A DNA stretch of 64,000 bases from positions 74,984-138,983 of the forward strand of contig WVWN01000001.1 of the NCBI GenBank assembly GCA_011773985.1, given 5' to 3'. Origin of the DNA: Candidatus Zixiibacteriota bacterium. GTDB lineage: Bacteria; RBG-13-66-14; B26-G2; WVWN01. The stretch's first letter is position 1. Each line of letters starts with the position of its first letter. Below the pieces are notes generated by a model. That model saw only the letters and a program-made list of their open reading frames with translations. It had not been told where the DNA came from and ran no database searches. Position numbers and translations under genes: made by a program. Of this stretch, positions 8,933 to 17,480 are shown one piece after another.

Positions 8933-10759
8933 CTATGCCGTTCGTTGTTCGCCATATCCGGGGTAAACGTTGAGCGCCGTAAGCCAACGTCCTAGCGCGT
9001 CGACGCGCGCGGTCTCATCTTCGGGCAGATGTAGCGGCCGGCCCCGGCAGTCGAGGATGACGCCCACGACGCCCCCCTCGAGTTCCGTCTCGATGGCTTG
9101 GCCCTTCCCTTCGCCGAGGTCGAAAGGCCGTACGGGGTCCAGTTTGGCCACGACCTTCTCGCCCACGCCCAGCGGCAAGAGGACCATCTCGCCGTAGCCT
9201 ATCTCCTCTTCGACGTGTCCACGGCCCGGCCAGTCGGCCGTGATCCTAAGGCAAGCGTGGCCCGCCTTGCCGTTGCCGATGGGAGCGACGCACGAGCCGA
9301 GACGCACCAGGCAATCGCGCTCGAATACCTGGGTGGCGGCAACCGGCATTACGGTGGAGAGGACGCCGAGCTGGGGCATCATGAATATCGAGTCCACGGC
9401 GAGGAAGGTCACGGCCTCCGGGCGGAAGCCGTCTATGAGCATCATCGCGGCCTGTACCCGCCGCGGCGCGTGGGAGAGCACGCCGCCGGAGCCGACCAGC
9501 ATGTCGAGCGTCAGCATGTTGACGAGCGTCTCGCCGGTCATGGTCTGGCTGAACGCGTCCGATATGGTCCGCTCCTGCTGGATGCCCTTCAGGCCCACGG
9601 CGAGGCCTTTGTGTTGGACGAACGCGAGGCGGAGCGCCTCCCGCGCGATGGCCTGCTCGATGATGAGCTCGGTCAGCGTCTGCGGTATCGTCGTGGGCCT
9701 TATCATCTTGTTGCGGATGCGGTCGCGCAGGGCGCGTTCGTCGAGCTCGGCTTTGGGAAGGGGGACCCACCGTATTATGTCCGCCAAGCCCGCCTCCGCG
9801 AGGACGTTGGAGATGGAGTAGGACAGCCCCAAGTTGGCGGAGACGGTTCGGTTGAAGACTTTCTGGAAGACGGAGAAGATGTCGGTCGTGGCGCCGCCGA
9901 CGTCGACGCCGATAACGTCCAACCGCTCCCGTTCGGCTATGGTCTGAATTATGGCGCCGACCGCGGCGGGCGTGGGCATAATGGGCACCGCGGTCCAGGA
10001 CATGAGCTTGGAGTACCCCGGCGCCTGGGCCATGACGTGTTCCATGAAGAGGTTGTGGATCTCGTGCCTCGCCGGGCCGAGGTTCTCGCGCTCGAGCACG
10101 GGCCTGATGTTGTCGACGACGTAGAGGGAGGTTTTTTCGCCCAGCGTCTGTTCGATATTGGGCCGGACGTCTTTGTTGCCGGCGTAGATGACGGGAAGTT
10201 GGAAGCTCGCGCCGAAGCGCGGCCTCGGGTCCGCGGCGCCGATGAGCTCCCCCAACTCGACGACGTGACTTACCGTTCCCCCGTCGACGCCCCCCGACAG
10301 GAGTATCATGTCGGGGCGCAGGCGTCGGATGGCCTCTATTTTCTGGTGCGGGAGGCGGCCGTCGTTGGAGGCCAACACGTCCATGACGATCGCGCCGGCG
10401 CCGAGCGCCGCGCGCTGCGCCGACTCCGCGGTCATGGTCTTGACGACCCCCGCGACCATCATCTGCAGGCCGCCGCCGGCCGAGGAGGTGGACATGTAGA
10501 TGTCGGCGCCCTCGTTCTCGTCCTCGACTACGAGGACCCTGTCGTCGGCTATGAGTTTGCGGCCGGTCAATTCCTCGACCTCGCCCACGGCGTTCAGGAC
10601 GCCGCGCGTCACGTCCTCGGCCGGTTTCTCGACGGTGGTGGGGGCCTCGCCCCGCACTTTGAGGCGGTACTCGTCGCCTTCCTTTTGTATTAGGATGGCC
10701 TTCGTCGTCGTACTGCCGCAATCGGTGGCCAGTATGGTTTTTACGTTCGAGAGCTCCAT
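8933..10759 (-). CDS. GlmL/MutL-family ASKHA ATPase
   Basis: 608 aa; ILATDCGSTTTKAILI phosphate-1 motif, ILLSGGVDGG, DVIGVDVGGATTDIFSVF. Confidence 0.88.
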   Translation of the reverse strand: MELSNVKTILATDCGSTTTKAILIQKEGDEYRLKVRGEAPTTVEKPAEDVTRGVLNAVGEVEELTGRKLIADDRVLVVEDENEGADIYMSTSSAGGGLQMMVAGVVKTMTAESAQRAALGAGAIVMDVLASNDGRLPHQKIEAIRRLRPDMILLSGGVDGGTVSHVVELGELIGAADPRPRFGASFQLPVIYAGNKDVRPNIEQTLGEKTSLYVVDNIRPVLERENLGPARHEIHNLFMEHVMAQAPGYSKLMSWTAVPIMPTPAAVGAIIQTIAERERLDVIGVDVGGATTDIFSVFQKVFNRTVSANLGLSYSISNVLAEAGLADIIRWVPLPKAELDERALRDRIRNKMIRPTTIPQTLTELIIEQAIAREALRLAFVQHKGLAVGLKGIQQERTISDAFSQTMTGETLVNMLTLDMLVGSGGVLSHAPRRVQAAMMLIDGFRPEAVTFLAVDSIFMMPQLGVLSTVMPVAATQVFERDCLVRLGSCVAPIGNGKAGHACLRITADWPGRGHVEEEIGYGEMVLLPLGVGEKVVAKLDPVRPFDLGEGKGQAIETELEGGVVGVILDCRGRPLHLPEDETARVDALGRWLTALNVYPGYGEQRTA

Positions 10760-10806
10760 ATTTACAACGGGCCGGCCGCCACAAAGAGAATCGTTCGCCG
10801 CCGGCC

Positions 10807-11157
10807 TTACTTTCTTTTCTTACCTCTCTTTTTTTCCTTCATCTCGGCCCGCCACTCGGCGTCGTAACGCTCGATGGCCGACAACAGGCGGTCGACGTTT
10901 TCGCGTTCCTCGAGCGCGAGCCGCACGTCGTTGTACGCTCGCACGTTGAAGATCGACCGGACCAGCGGGTCGAAGAAGACCATCACCTGCGAGCCGATGA
11001 ACGAGAGGGGCTTAGCGGACTCCAAAAAGAAGATCGCCGGCGCGGTTAGGCTCCGTTCCACGATGGCGCGGGCGATCTTTTCGATTAGTTCGTCGCGTCG
11101 TTCGGGCGATAGCTCGCCGTATTCCGGTTGGTCCGCCGTGTCAAATAGGCGAGGCAT
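10807..11157 (-). CDS. Conserved small hypothetical protein with basic C-terminus
   Basis: 116 aa ORF between GlmL-like and membrane cassette 2; ends KEKKRGKKRK. Confidence 0.6.
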   Translation of the reverse strand: MPRLFDTADQPEYGELSPERRDELIEKIARAIVERSLTAPAIFFLESAKPLSFIGSQVMVFFDPLVRSIFNVRAYNDVRLALEERENVDRLLSAIERYDAEWRAEMKEKKRGKKRK

Positions 11158-11205
11158 ATACGTCGCCGGGTTATTCCCGCTCGTCGGCTTCGCGTTGAGC
11201 CGTTT

Positions 11206-11937
11206 CTATAATAAACCCAACGAGGCCAGGGCCCCCTGTATCGGTGCGATGACCGCGGGCCGGAGCCAGCCGTCGATTAGGAACTCCATCCGGCCTATGA
11301 GGAGCGAGATACGCGCCATAACCGTGTAGCCGAAGGCGGCGCCGAAGGAGACCATCAGGAACCAGATGCCCAGACGCGCCGTACTGCCCAGCACGCCCTT
11401 ATGTTCTTTCGAGAAATAGAAATATACGAGCGCGCTCACGACGCCCACTATCAGGAGCGTGTTGCTTACGGAGGTCGGCCAGTCGAAGTGCTGCCCGCCG
11501 GGGCCCTCGGTTATCACGACCGGCGATAGTTTTACCGTCCCCCAAATTTGGTAGATGCAGTTCGCCTGGAGATAGACTATGAACATCAGGCCCGCGCCCA
11601 GGCCGACGGAGAACGCGATGCCGTACCGCGAGACCCACGCCGCTTTGGGAAAGAAGCGGAACAACATCGTAACCCCCAACAGGCCGGCGATTATCGTTAG
11701 CCAACGAAAGTCCAGACGGCCTTCCAACAAGAGCACGACGAAGGCGCCTTTGAGCGGGTCGATCAGGTTCGGGAGCAGCAGGTTGTGGTAATTGTACGCG
11801 ATCCAGAAACCCGCGGAGACGCCTACGAATAGATATTCCGCGAATTTATAAAACGGGTTGTCCTTATACAGAAACGAGAGTATGCACAGCGTCAAAAGCG
11901 CCGCGATCCACGTCCCGAGCAAAGTTAGGCCGTCCAT
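11206..11937 (-). CDS. Polytopic membrane protein, cassette copy 2 (gene D)
   Basis: 243 aa; paralog of 3472..4182. Confidence 0.85.
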   Translation of the reverse strand: MDGLTLLGTWIAALLTLCILSFLYKDNPFYKFAEYLFVGVSAGFWIAYNYHNLLLPNLIDPLKGAFVVLLLEGRLDFRWLTIIAGLLGVTMLFRFFPKAAWVSRYGIAFSVGLGAGLMFIVYLQANCIYQIWGTVKLSPVVITEGPGGQHFDWPTSVSNTLLIVGVVSALVYFYFSKEHKGVLGSTARLGIWFLMVSFGAAFGYTVMARISLLIGRMEFLIDGWLRPAVIAPIQGALASLGLL

Positions 11938-11973
11938 TACCGTGCCTCCGAATTGAGAGCCCGCGCGGCCGGG

Positions 11974-12840
11974 TTAAGGCGACGCGGCGGGACCGGTCCT
12001 CGGGCCTTCACGTTTCTCCTCGCGCTGGCGGCGTAATATGAAGTAGGAGATATTCGCGAATATTATGAAAACAATTATTACGAGGTGCGCGATCGACTGC
12101 GCGTCCATGCGGCGCGAAGCTTTGCCCGCGTACGCTAACACGCTTTCGTATTCCGCGGCGCCCTTGAGGCCTCCCAACAGGCCGACGAGTTGGCCCGTCT
12201 GCAGGTAGGGGAAGAACTGCGGCGCCGATACCGCGGTACAGCCGCCGGCCACCTTCCGCTGGTACAACGCGTTGGCCACGCGAACCCACGCCGGGATGCC
12301 CGGGTCGCCCGCCGAGAGGTCCATCACGAGGTCGATGTCCTTCAGGTTGCGGACCTTGGCCAGTATGGCTAAGCCGGCGGTAGGCTCGCCGGCCATGTCT
12401 TTGGGGAATACTTCCCCCAAAGACGCCCCGAGCGACTTTATGACGATGTCGCCGCCCGGTTTGTAGCCCAGGTTAACGTAATCGCGGCCGTATTCGAGGT
12501 CGTATTCCTTCCCCACTTCGGCCAAAGCGCTCACCGCCATCTGGGCGCCTTGCGGCCAGAGCGCCATAATTATGACCTTGTGTTTTTTGGTGAAGCAGTG
12601 GCGGAGGAAGGCCAGGGCCATGGGATGGACCTCGGGTGCCGCGGCCGGGTCGTAGTCGAACGCGACCAGGACGTTCGAGCCCGGCGGCAGGTTCTCCACC
12701 TCTTCGTAAATGCTTTCCGTTTGGGGCGTTACCTTGACGCGCATCCCGAGCGGGAGTAAGAGCGGGATCACGACGGCCACGGCGATCACCAGGAAAATAA
12801 TTCGGCGGTCAATATCGGCCAACCAACGGACGAATTTCAT
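11974..12840 (-). CDS. Membrane protein with N- and C-terminal TMs, cassette copy 2 (gene C)
   Basis: Paralog of 4218..5060; start trimmed to MKFVRWLADIDRRIIF. Confidence 0.85.
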   Translation of the reverse strand: MKFVRWLADIDRRIIFLVIAVAVVIPLLLPLGMRVKVTPQTESIYEEVENLPPGSNVLVAFDYDPAAAPEVHPMALAFLRHCFTKKHKVIIMALWPQGAQMAVSALAEVGKEYDLEYGRDYVNLGYKPGGDIVIKSLGASLGEVFPKDMAGEPTAGLAILAKVRNLKDIDLVMDLSAGDPGIPAWVRVANALYQRKVAGGCTAVSAPQFFPYLQTGQLVGLLGGLKGAAEYESVLAYAGKASRRMDAQSIAHLVIIVFIIFANISYFILRRQREEKREGPRTGPAASP

Positions 12841-12883
12841 CGAGCGTAACCTCCCGGCGCCTGAGACGAACCGCTCACGATGT

Positions 12884-13528
12884 CTACTCCTCTCCAAGGT
12901 ACGACCGCTCGATGCCGAGCAGTATCCTGAGCGACGTCGAGACCACGCCCAGCGACGCGCCGATCAATATGGCCCGCTGCCCGGCGGTGTTGAAGATGTT
13001 CATTATTCTATCCTTGAGCCAGTCGGGCGTGAGGAAAACCAACGAATCCGGCCACCACGCCGGGACCCAGGCCGAACCTATCGGTACTTGCCCGAGCATC
13101 ACGACGACGGCCGCGACGAGCAGTAGCGTCGCGTCGACGGTTCGGGCCCGGAAAGCCCGGTACGCCGCCGAGGCGACGAAAAACGCCAAAAGCGCGAATA
13201 CCGTGGACGACATGGGGAAGATCAAGTAGTTGAACAGCCAGTCGAAGACGGTCCCTTCTTTGATACCCCAGCCTATGCCGATTATGGCCATCGCGAAGAG
13301 GCCGGCGATGAGGGCGAAGGAATAGGGCCAATCGGCGCGGCGGTAGCGAATCTTCATATAGTTGATGCGGAGGAGGTTAAACGCCCCCACTAATATTGCG
13401 AAAGCGATCACCACCAGGTACCATTTCTGGATTTGGCTCGCGACGTCGCGGAGGGCGGGCACGAAGAACTCGAGGATTATTGTTACCCCCGCGACGAAGG
13501 CCACGATCATAGGTATCTCGCGCCGCAT
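12884..13528 (-). CDS. Polytopic membrane protein, cassette copy 2 (gene B)
   Basis: 214 aa; paralog of 5092..5757. Confidence 0.85.
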   Translation of the reverse strand: MRREIPMIVAFVAGVTIILEFFVPALRDVASQIQKWYLVVIAFAILVGAFNLLRINYMKIRYRRADWPYSFALIAGLFAMAIIGIGWGIKEGTVFDWLFNYLIFPMSSTVFALLAFFVASAAYRAFRARTVDATLLLVAAVVVMLGQVPIGSAWVPAWWPDSLVFLTPDWLKDRIMNIFNTAGQRAILIGASLGVVSTSLRILLGIERSYLGEE

Positions 13529-13580
13529 ATAGGTTCTCCTTGCCGGAAAGCTTCCTCGTGCGAAAGCCGCCGGGGAGCGG

Positions 13581-14756
13581 TTACTTCACCACGAAGAGTT
13601 GCTCGAGGGCGATCGACCGCCCGAAAAGTTCGAAGCCGAATTGCGCCAGAAACGCGGTAACGACGCCTACGATTATGGAGATCAATATTATGACTTTACC
13701 CAGGTCCTGGCCGACGAGGCTCCCCAGGAGCCGAGGCTCCCGACTGAGGTAGGCGCTCGCCGCGAATAGCTCCTCGCCGATCAGCGTATAGTCGCACGCC
13801 GCGATGAAGAAGGGGAGTTGCGAGGGCATCGCCGTCCCGGCTATTTGGATAGCGCCGACGGAGTGGCCGGTCTCGGCCAGGATTAGCGATTCGGCGTAGA
13901 ACGTACCGAGGTAAAAGTTGGCCGCGGGCTTCTCCCGCAACATAATGCCGTCTACGCCGGCGACGTAGCCGAACTGGTCGTCCGTCAGGTACCGGACGTT
14001 CTCGCGACGGTACGCGTCCGGCCGGCCCGCCTCGAGGTAAGCTTCTTTGACGACTTCTTGCGCGGTGGACATCACCAGCGAACGCGAGCACGGCACGAGT
14101 AAGGCGGCGTCGTACTCGGCTATCATAGTGGCTACCCTTCCCAGTATCGTTACCGCGGCGATGGTCTGGATGTCGTCAATGTCGGCTATCCCCGGGACGT
14201 AGAGGACCGGTTTGCCCATTTCCGTGGCCCGCCCCACCGCTTCCTGCACCGCCTCCAGGCCCGCGATGCGACGGATGAAGAGCTCTTTGCCCGCCCGTGC
14301 TTGCGAGATAAAATACAGCACGAATGCCGCCAGCACGACGGAGGCGACGAGCATATTGAGCCGGTCCGGGTGGAACCATTCGGCGGTCGCCTTGACCGGC
14401 CCAGCCGGCGCCGCGTCCGTGCTCATCCTCTCGCCGCGTGCACGAACCTTGTAGAAATATTCGACGCCGTTCTCGGCTTCTTCGTCCGTAAACTCATAAT
14501 TTTCCTTGCCGGATTCGACCTCGCCCAATCTCTCGTACTCGCCCGCGGCGCGCGTAGCCCGCCAAACCTCGTAAGCGAGGACTTGCACTTTCCGCCCGGC
14601 TTCGTCCGGCGAAGGCTGCCAGGTTAGGGTGATCGAGCTGCCCGCGTCGAGGGGCGTGTCCCGGGCCGTAACACCCTCCGCCGCTTGCAACATTTGGCCG
14701 AAAGCCGGGGCCGCTAAGGCCATAATGATAAACACGCCCAAAGGGACCGACTTCAT
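13581..14756 (-). CDS. Secreted Fn3-domain protein with TM and conserved C-terminal domain (resembles DUF6754), cassette copy 2 (gene A)
   Basis: 391 aa; paralog of 5776..6930. Confidence 0.8.
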   Translation of the reverse strand: MKSVPLGVFIIMALAAPAFGQMLQAAEGVTARDTPLDAGSSITLTWQPSPDEAGRKVQVLAYEVWRATRAAGEYERLGEVESGKENYEFTDEEAENGVEYFYKVRARGERMSTDAAPAGPVKATAEWFHPDRLNMLVASVVLAAFVLYFISQARAGKELFIRRIAGLEAVQEAVGRATEMGKPVLYVPGIADIDDIQTIAAVTILGRVATMIAEYDAALLVPCSRSLVMSTAQEVVKEAYLEAGRPDAYRRENVRYLTDDQFGYVAGVDGIMLREKPAANFYLGTFYAESLILAETGHSVGAIQIAGTAMPSQLPFFIAACDYTLIGEELFAASAYLSREPRLLGSLVGQDLGKVIILISIIVGVVTAFLAQFGFELFGRSIALEQLFVVK

Positions 14757-14843
14757 ATCGGGTACCTCGTACGTTTCGGACGACGCACTTAACGTTACCG
14801 CGGAAGGACCCGGCGCGGTTCGTATCCGTTTAACGATTAAAAA

Positions 14844-14872
14844 AATTTACCACGATGGCGTTACCGTGTCAA
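14844..14872 (-). promoter_or_regulatory. Sigma70-type promoter driving the membrane/GlmL-like gene run
   Basis: Minus strand TTGACA-17 nt-TAAATT upstream of 14756. Confidence 0.65.
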
Positions 14873-14968
14873 GAATTAAAAAAGGCGTATGGCCTACTTA
14901 TACGGTTCCGCCGGGCGCGGGAGCGGCGCGCCCGTAACCCGCGTTCTACTTTCGATGCGAAATAGGAG

Positions 14969-14997
14969 TTGACACGCGGCCCCCGTAGATGTAAAAT
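14969..14997 (+). promoter_or_regulatory. Sigma70-type promoter upstream of bactofilin gene
   Basis: TTGACA-17 nt-TAAAAT, about 55 nt before the 15051 start. Confidence 0.7.
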
Positions 14998-15050
14998 TTA
15001 ATTAGTATTATTTTAATTTTGGCTCAGCGTGCTCGTTAACCCTGGGTTTA

Positions 15051-15473
15051 ATGGCAAACAAACCTGACGACCGGCGCTTCGCAGACGTCGAGTTCGACTC
15101 CTATATTTCCGACGGGGCCGAAGTCCACGGCTCTTATCGGGGCAAGGCCAATCTGCTTATCGCCGGCGTTATCCAAGGCGACTTGGAAGTCGACGGGACC
15201 GTGATGGTTGCGACGCCCGCCGCCGTGAACGGCGACGTCTCGGGCATTAACGTCATCGTGTCCGGGCGGGTTGAGGGCGACGTACGGGCGCGCAAGGTCG
15301 CGGAGGTCCGTCGCAAGGCGGTCATAAAAGGCAGCGTCGTGGCTCGTGAGGTATTTATCGCGGTGGGCGCCCAGGTGGGGGGCGACATTATCGCCCACGG
15401 CAAACGGGGGGTGACGTCGTTCAGGGAACGCCGTCCCGCCCCCGCGGGCGAACCCGGGCCTAAGCAACCTTAA
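15051..15473 (+). CDS. Bactofilin family polymer-forming protein
   Basis: 140 aa; repeated G-V-GDV/GDL pattern (VIQGDLEVDG, VNGDVSG, VEGDVRARK). Confidence 0.88.
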   Translation: MANKPDDRRFADVEFDSYISDGAEVHGSYRGKANLLIAGVIQGDLEVDGTVMVATPAAVNGDVSGINVIVSGRVEGDVRARKVAEVRRKAVIKGSVVAREVFIAVGAQVGGDIIAHGKRGVTSFRERRPAPAGEPGPKQP

Positions 15474-15499
15474 ACCCTCCAAATGGCGAGGAGAACGCG

Positions 15500-16846
15500 T
15501 TGGCTTTCAAACGTGCGGATGCGGAGAAAATAGTCGAGCGGGCGCTCCAGGCCTCCCGGGCGGACGAGACGCTGGTCCTGCTCGAGTTTTACCGGCGCGC
15601 GGTGACGCGGTTCGGCGAGAACGAGATACACCAGAACGTGGACGAGAGCCACGTAGATCTTACGGTTCAGGCCGCGGTGGGTAAGAAGGTGGGCGTTGCC
15701 CGGGGCAACGTTAACCGGGAGGGCGACACCAAAAAACTCGCCGAAACGGCCTTCGCCATCGCCCGCGTCCAGGGCGAGAAGGAAGACTATGCCGGCCTCG
15801 CCGAGCCGAGCGCGGTCCCCGCCGTTGGAAGCTACAGCGACGTTACGGCGAACTACACGCCGGACCAGCGAGCCGACGCCGCGGGCGAAGTCATCGCCGC
15901 GGCCAAGGCCGCCAAGATGAAGGCCGCGGGGTCGTTCCGAACGGAGGGGGGCGCCCTTACGGTGGCCAACTCCAAAGGCGTTATGGTTCACCACCCCTAC
16001 ACGGAGGCGGAGCTGGTGGGCGTCGTCATGGCCGAAGACGCGAGCGGTTACTGCGAGGGCGGCGGGTGGGACGCTACGCGTATCGACGTCGCCGCCCTGG
16101 CCGAGGACGCGGTCCGCCGCGCCGAGCTCTCGAGAGTGCCGCGCGACGTCGAGCCCGGCCAATACGACCTCGTCGTCGAACCCTACGCGGTCGCCGAGCT
16201 TTTCACCTGGCTCGCGTTCGTGGTGTTCGACACGCGCGCCTACCAGGAAGGTCGGAGCTTGCTCTCGAAGCGTATGGGTGAAAAGATAATGGGGGATAAT
16301 ATCACCATCGTCGACGACGGCCTCTCCCCCGAAACCGTACCGCTGCCCTTCGACTTCGAGGGCGTTCCCCGCCAGCGCGTGACGTTGGTCGAGAAGGGCG
16401 TCGCGAGCGGGTTGTGTTACGACCTCGCGACCGCGGCGAAGGAGGCCAAGAAGACCACGGGCCACGCCTTGCCGCCCGGCGCCGGCTACGGCCCCTTCCC
16501 TCTAAACCTTGCGCTCGAGGCGGGCGATTCGTCGGTGGAAGAGATGCTCGCGTCGATGGAGCGGGGGCTTTACGCTACGCGCTTCCACTACGTCAACGGC
16601 TTCGTGGAACCGATGCAAGCCGTTTTTACGGGGATGACGCGGGACGGAACGTTCTGGGTCGAGGGCGGCGAGATTAAATACGGCGTGAAGAATCTCCGCT
16701 GGACCGAGAGTATGTTGCGCGCGTTCTCGAACGTGCGGACGCTCGGCCGGGATCGGCGCCTGCTGGGCGTAACGAACGGCATAAGGACCGTTTCGCCGGC
16801 CGTCTATTTTAAAGATTTCACTTTCACCGGGACGACGGAGCATTAA
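15500..16846 (+). CDS. TldD/PmbA family protein
   Basis: 448 aa; DAEKIVERAL..ENEIHQNV N-terminus and FVEPMQAVFTGMTRDGTFWVEGGEIKYGVKNLR C-terminus. Confidence 0.88.
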   Translation: MAFKRADAEKIVERALQASRADETLVLLEFYRRAVTRFGENEIHQNVDESHVDLTVQAAVGKKVGVARGNVNREGDTKKLAETAFAIARVQGEKEDYAGLAEPSAVPAVGSYSDVTANYTPDQRADAAGEVIAAAKAAKMKAAGSFRTEGGALTVANSKGVMVHHPYTEAELVGVVMAEDASGYCEGGGWDATRIDVAALAEDAVRRAELSRVPRDVEPGQYDLVVEPYAVAELFTWLAFVVFDTRAYQEGRSLLSKRMGEKIMGDNITIVDDGLSPETVPLPFDFEGVPRQRVTLVEKGVASGLCYDLATAAKEAKKTTGHALPPGAGYGPFPLNLALEAGDSSVEEMLASMERGLYATRFHYVNGFVEPMQAVFTGMTRDGTFWVEGGEIKYGVKNLRWTESMLRAFSNVRTLGRDRRLLGVTNGIRTVSPAVYFKDFTFTGTTEH

Positions 16847-16859
16847 CGTAGGGGGTCGT

Positions 16860-17060
16860 ATGGGTGGAGCGCAGACGAAATCGGTTACGGTACGCCTCGA
16901 CTTGGGCGTTAACGACCGCCTTGGCCGCTATTGCGCCGATGCGGCGTTGTCCAAGTCGTTAGTCGTCAATTGCGCCCTCGCGCATTTCTTGGGCACGAGC
17001 GAGAAAACCCGGTTCGAAATTTTAAAGGGTTACATTACGCGCGCCAAGAAAAAGCGGTGA
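16860..17060 (+). CDS. Small ribbon-helix-helix-like protein
   Basis: 66 aa; KSVTVRLDLGVNDRLGRYCADAALSKSLVVNCAL. Confidence 0.5.
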   Translation: MGGAQTKSVTVRLDLGVNDRLGRYCADAALSKSLVVNCALAHFLGTSEKTRFEILKGYITRAKKKR

Positions 17061-17153
17061 GGGCGCGAGGCGTTCCCTAAGCGAAGGGCGGCACGCGGGC
17101 GTTAAGTCGCGCCTGGTTAATGACGCGGCCCCAGGGATTAATGTACAACCGAG

Positions 17154-17181
17154 CAGGGTACGGGAAGGTTCCCGTGCCCTG
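17154..17181. other. Long near-perfect hairpin in intergenic region
   Basis: CAGGGTACGGGAA-gg-TTCCCGTGCCCTG, one T-G wobble. Confidence 0.6.
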
Positions 17182-17435
17182 ATTATATGAGCGTGTGGGC
17201 CTTGGCCGTCGTGACCGGTCCCGCGGCGCGCGCCGGCTTTGCCGTCGGCTCGAGTTTTATTTCCCGTAATTTTCGGCGAGACAGATCACGTCCGCGGCGC
17301 GGGGGAGGCGGCGGAGGTTACTTCCGGCGGGTGGGCGGTCGGTTGGCGCTAAGGAGAAACGTTTGGCCGCGCAACGCGAGGTCGTGAAGGGCGTAGTCAT
17401 CGTCGACGGCGCCGAAGGCTTTGAACGTAGCTTAA

Positions 17436-17460
17436 GGGCGCGGGTTATTGCCCCGCGCCC
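17436..17460. other. GC-rich hairpin downstream of PQQ-dependent dehydrogenase gene
   Basis: GGGCGCGGG-ttattgc-CCCGCGCCC. Confidence 0.55.
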
Positions 17461-17480
17461 GCACTTGTCCTAAGGCGGCG

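Noticed and set aside
9098-10693. 531-aa plus ORF antisense to the GlmL-like gene
   Set aside because: High-GC antisense artefact; the minus frame has clear ASKHA motifs.
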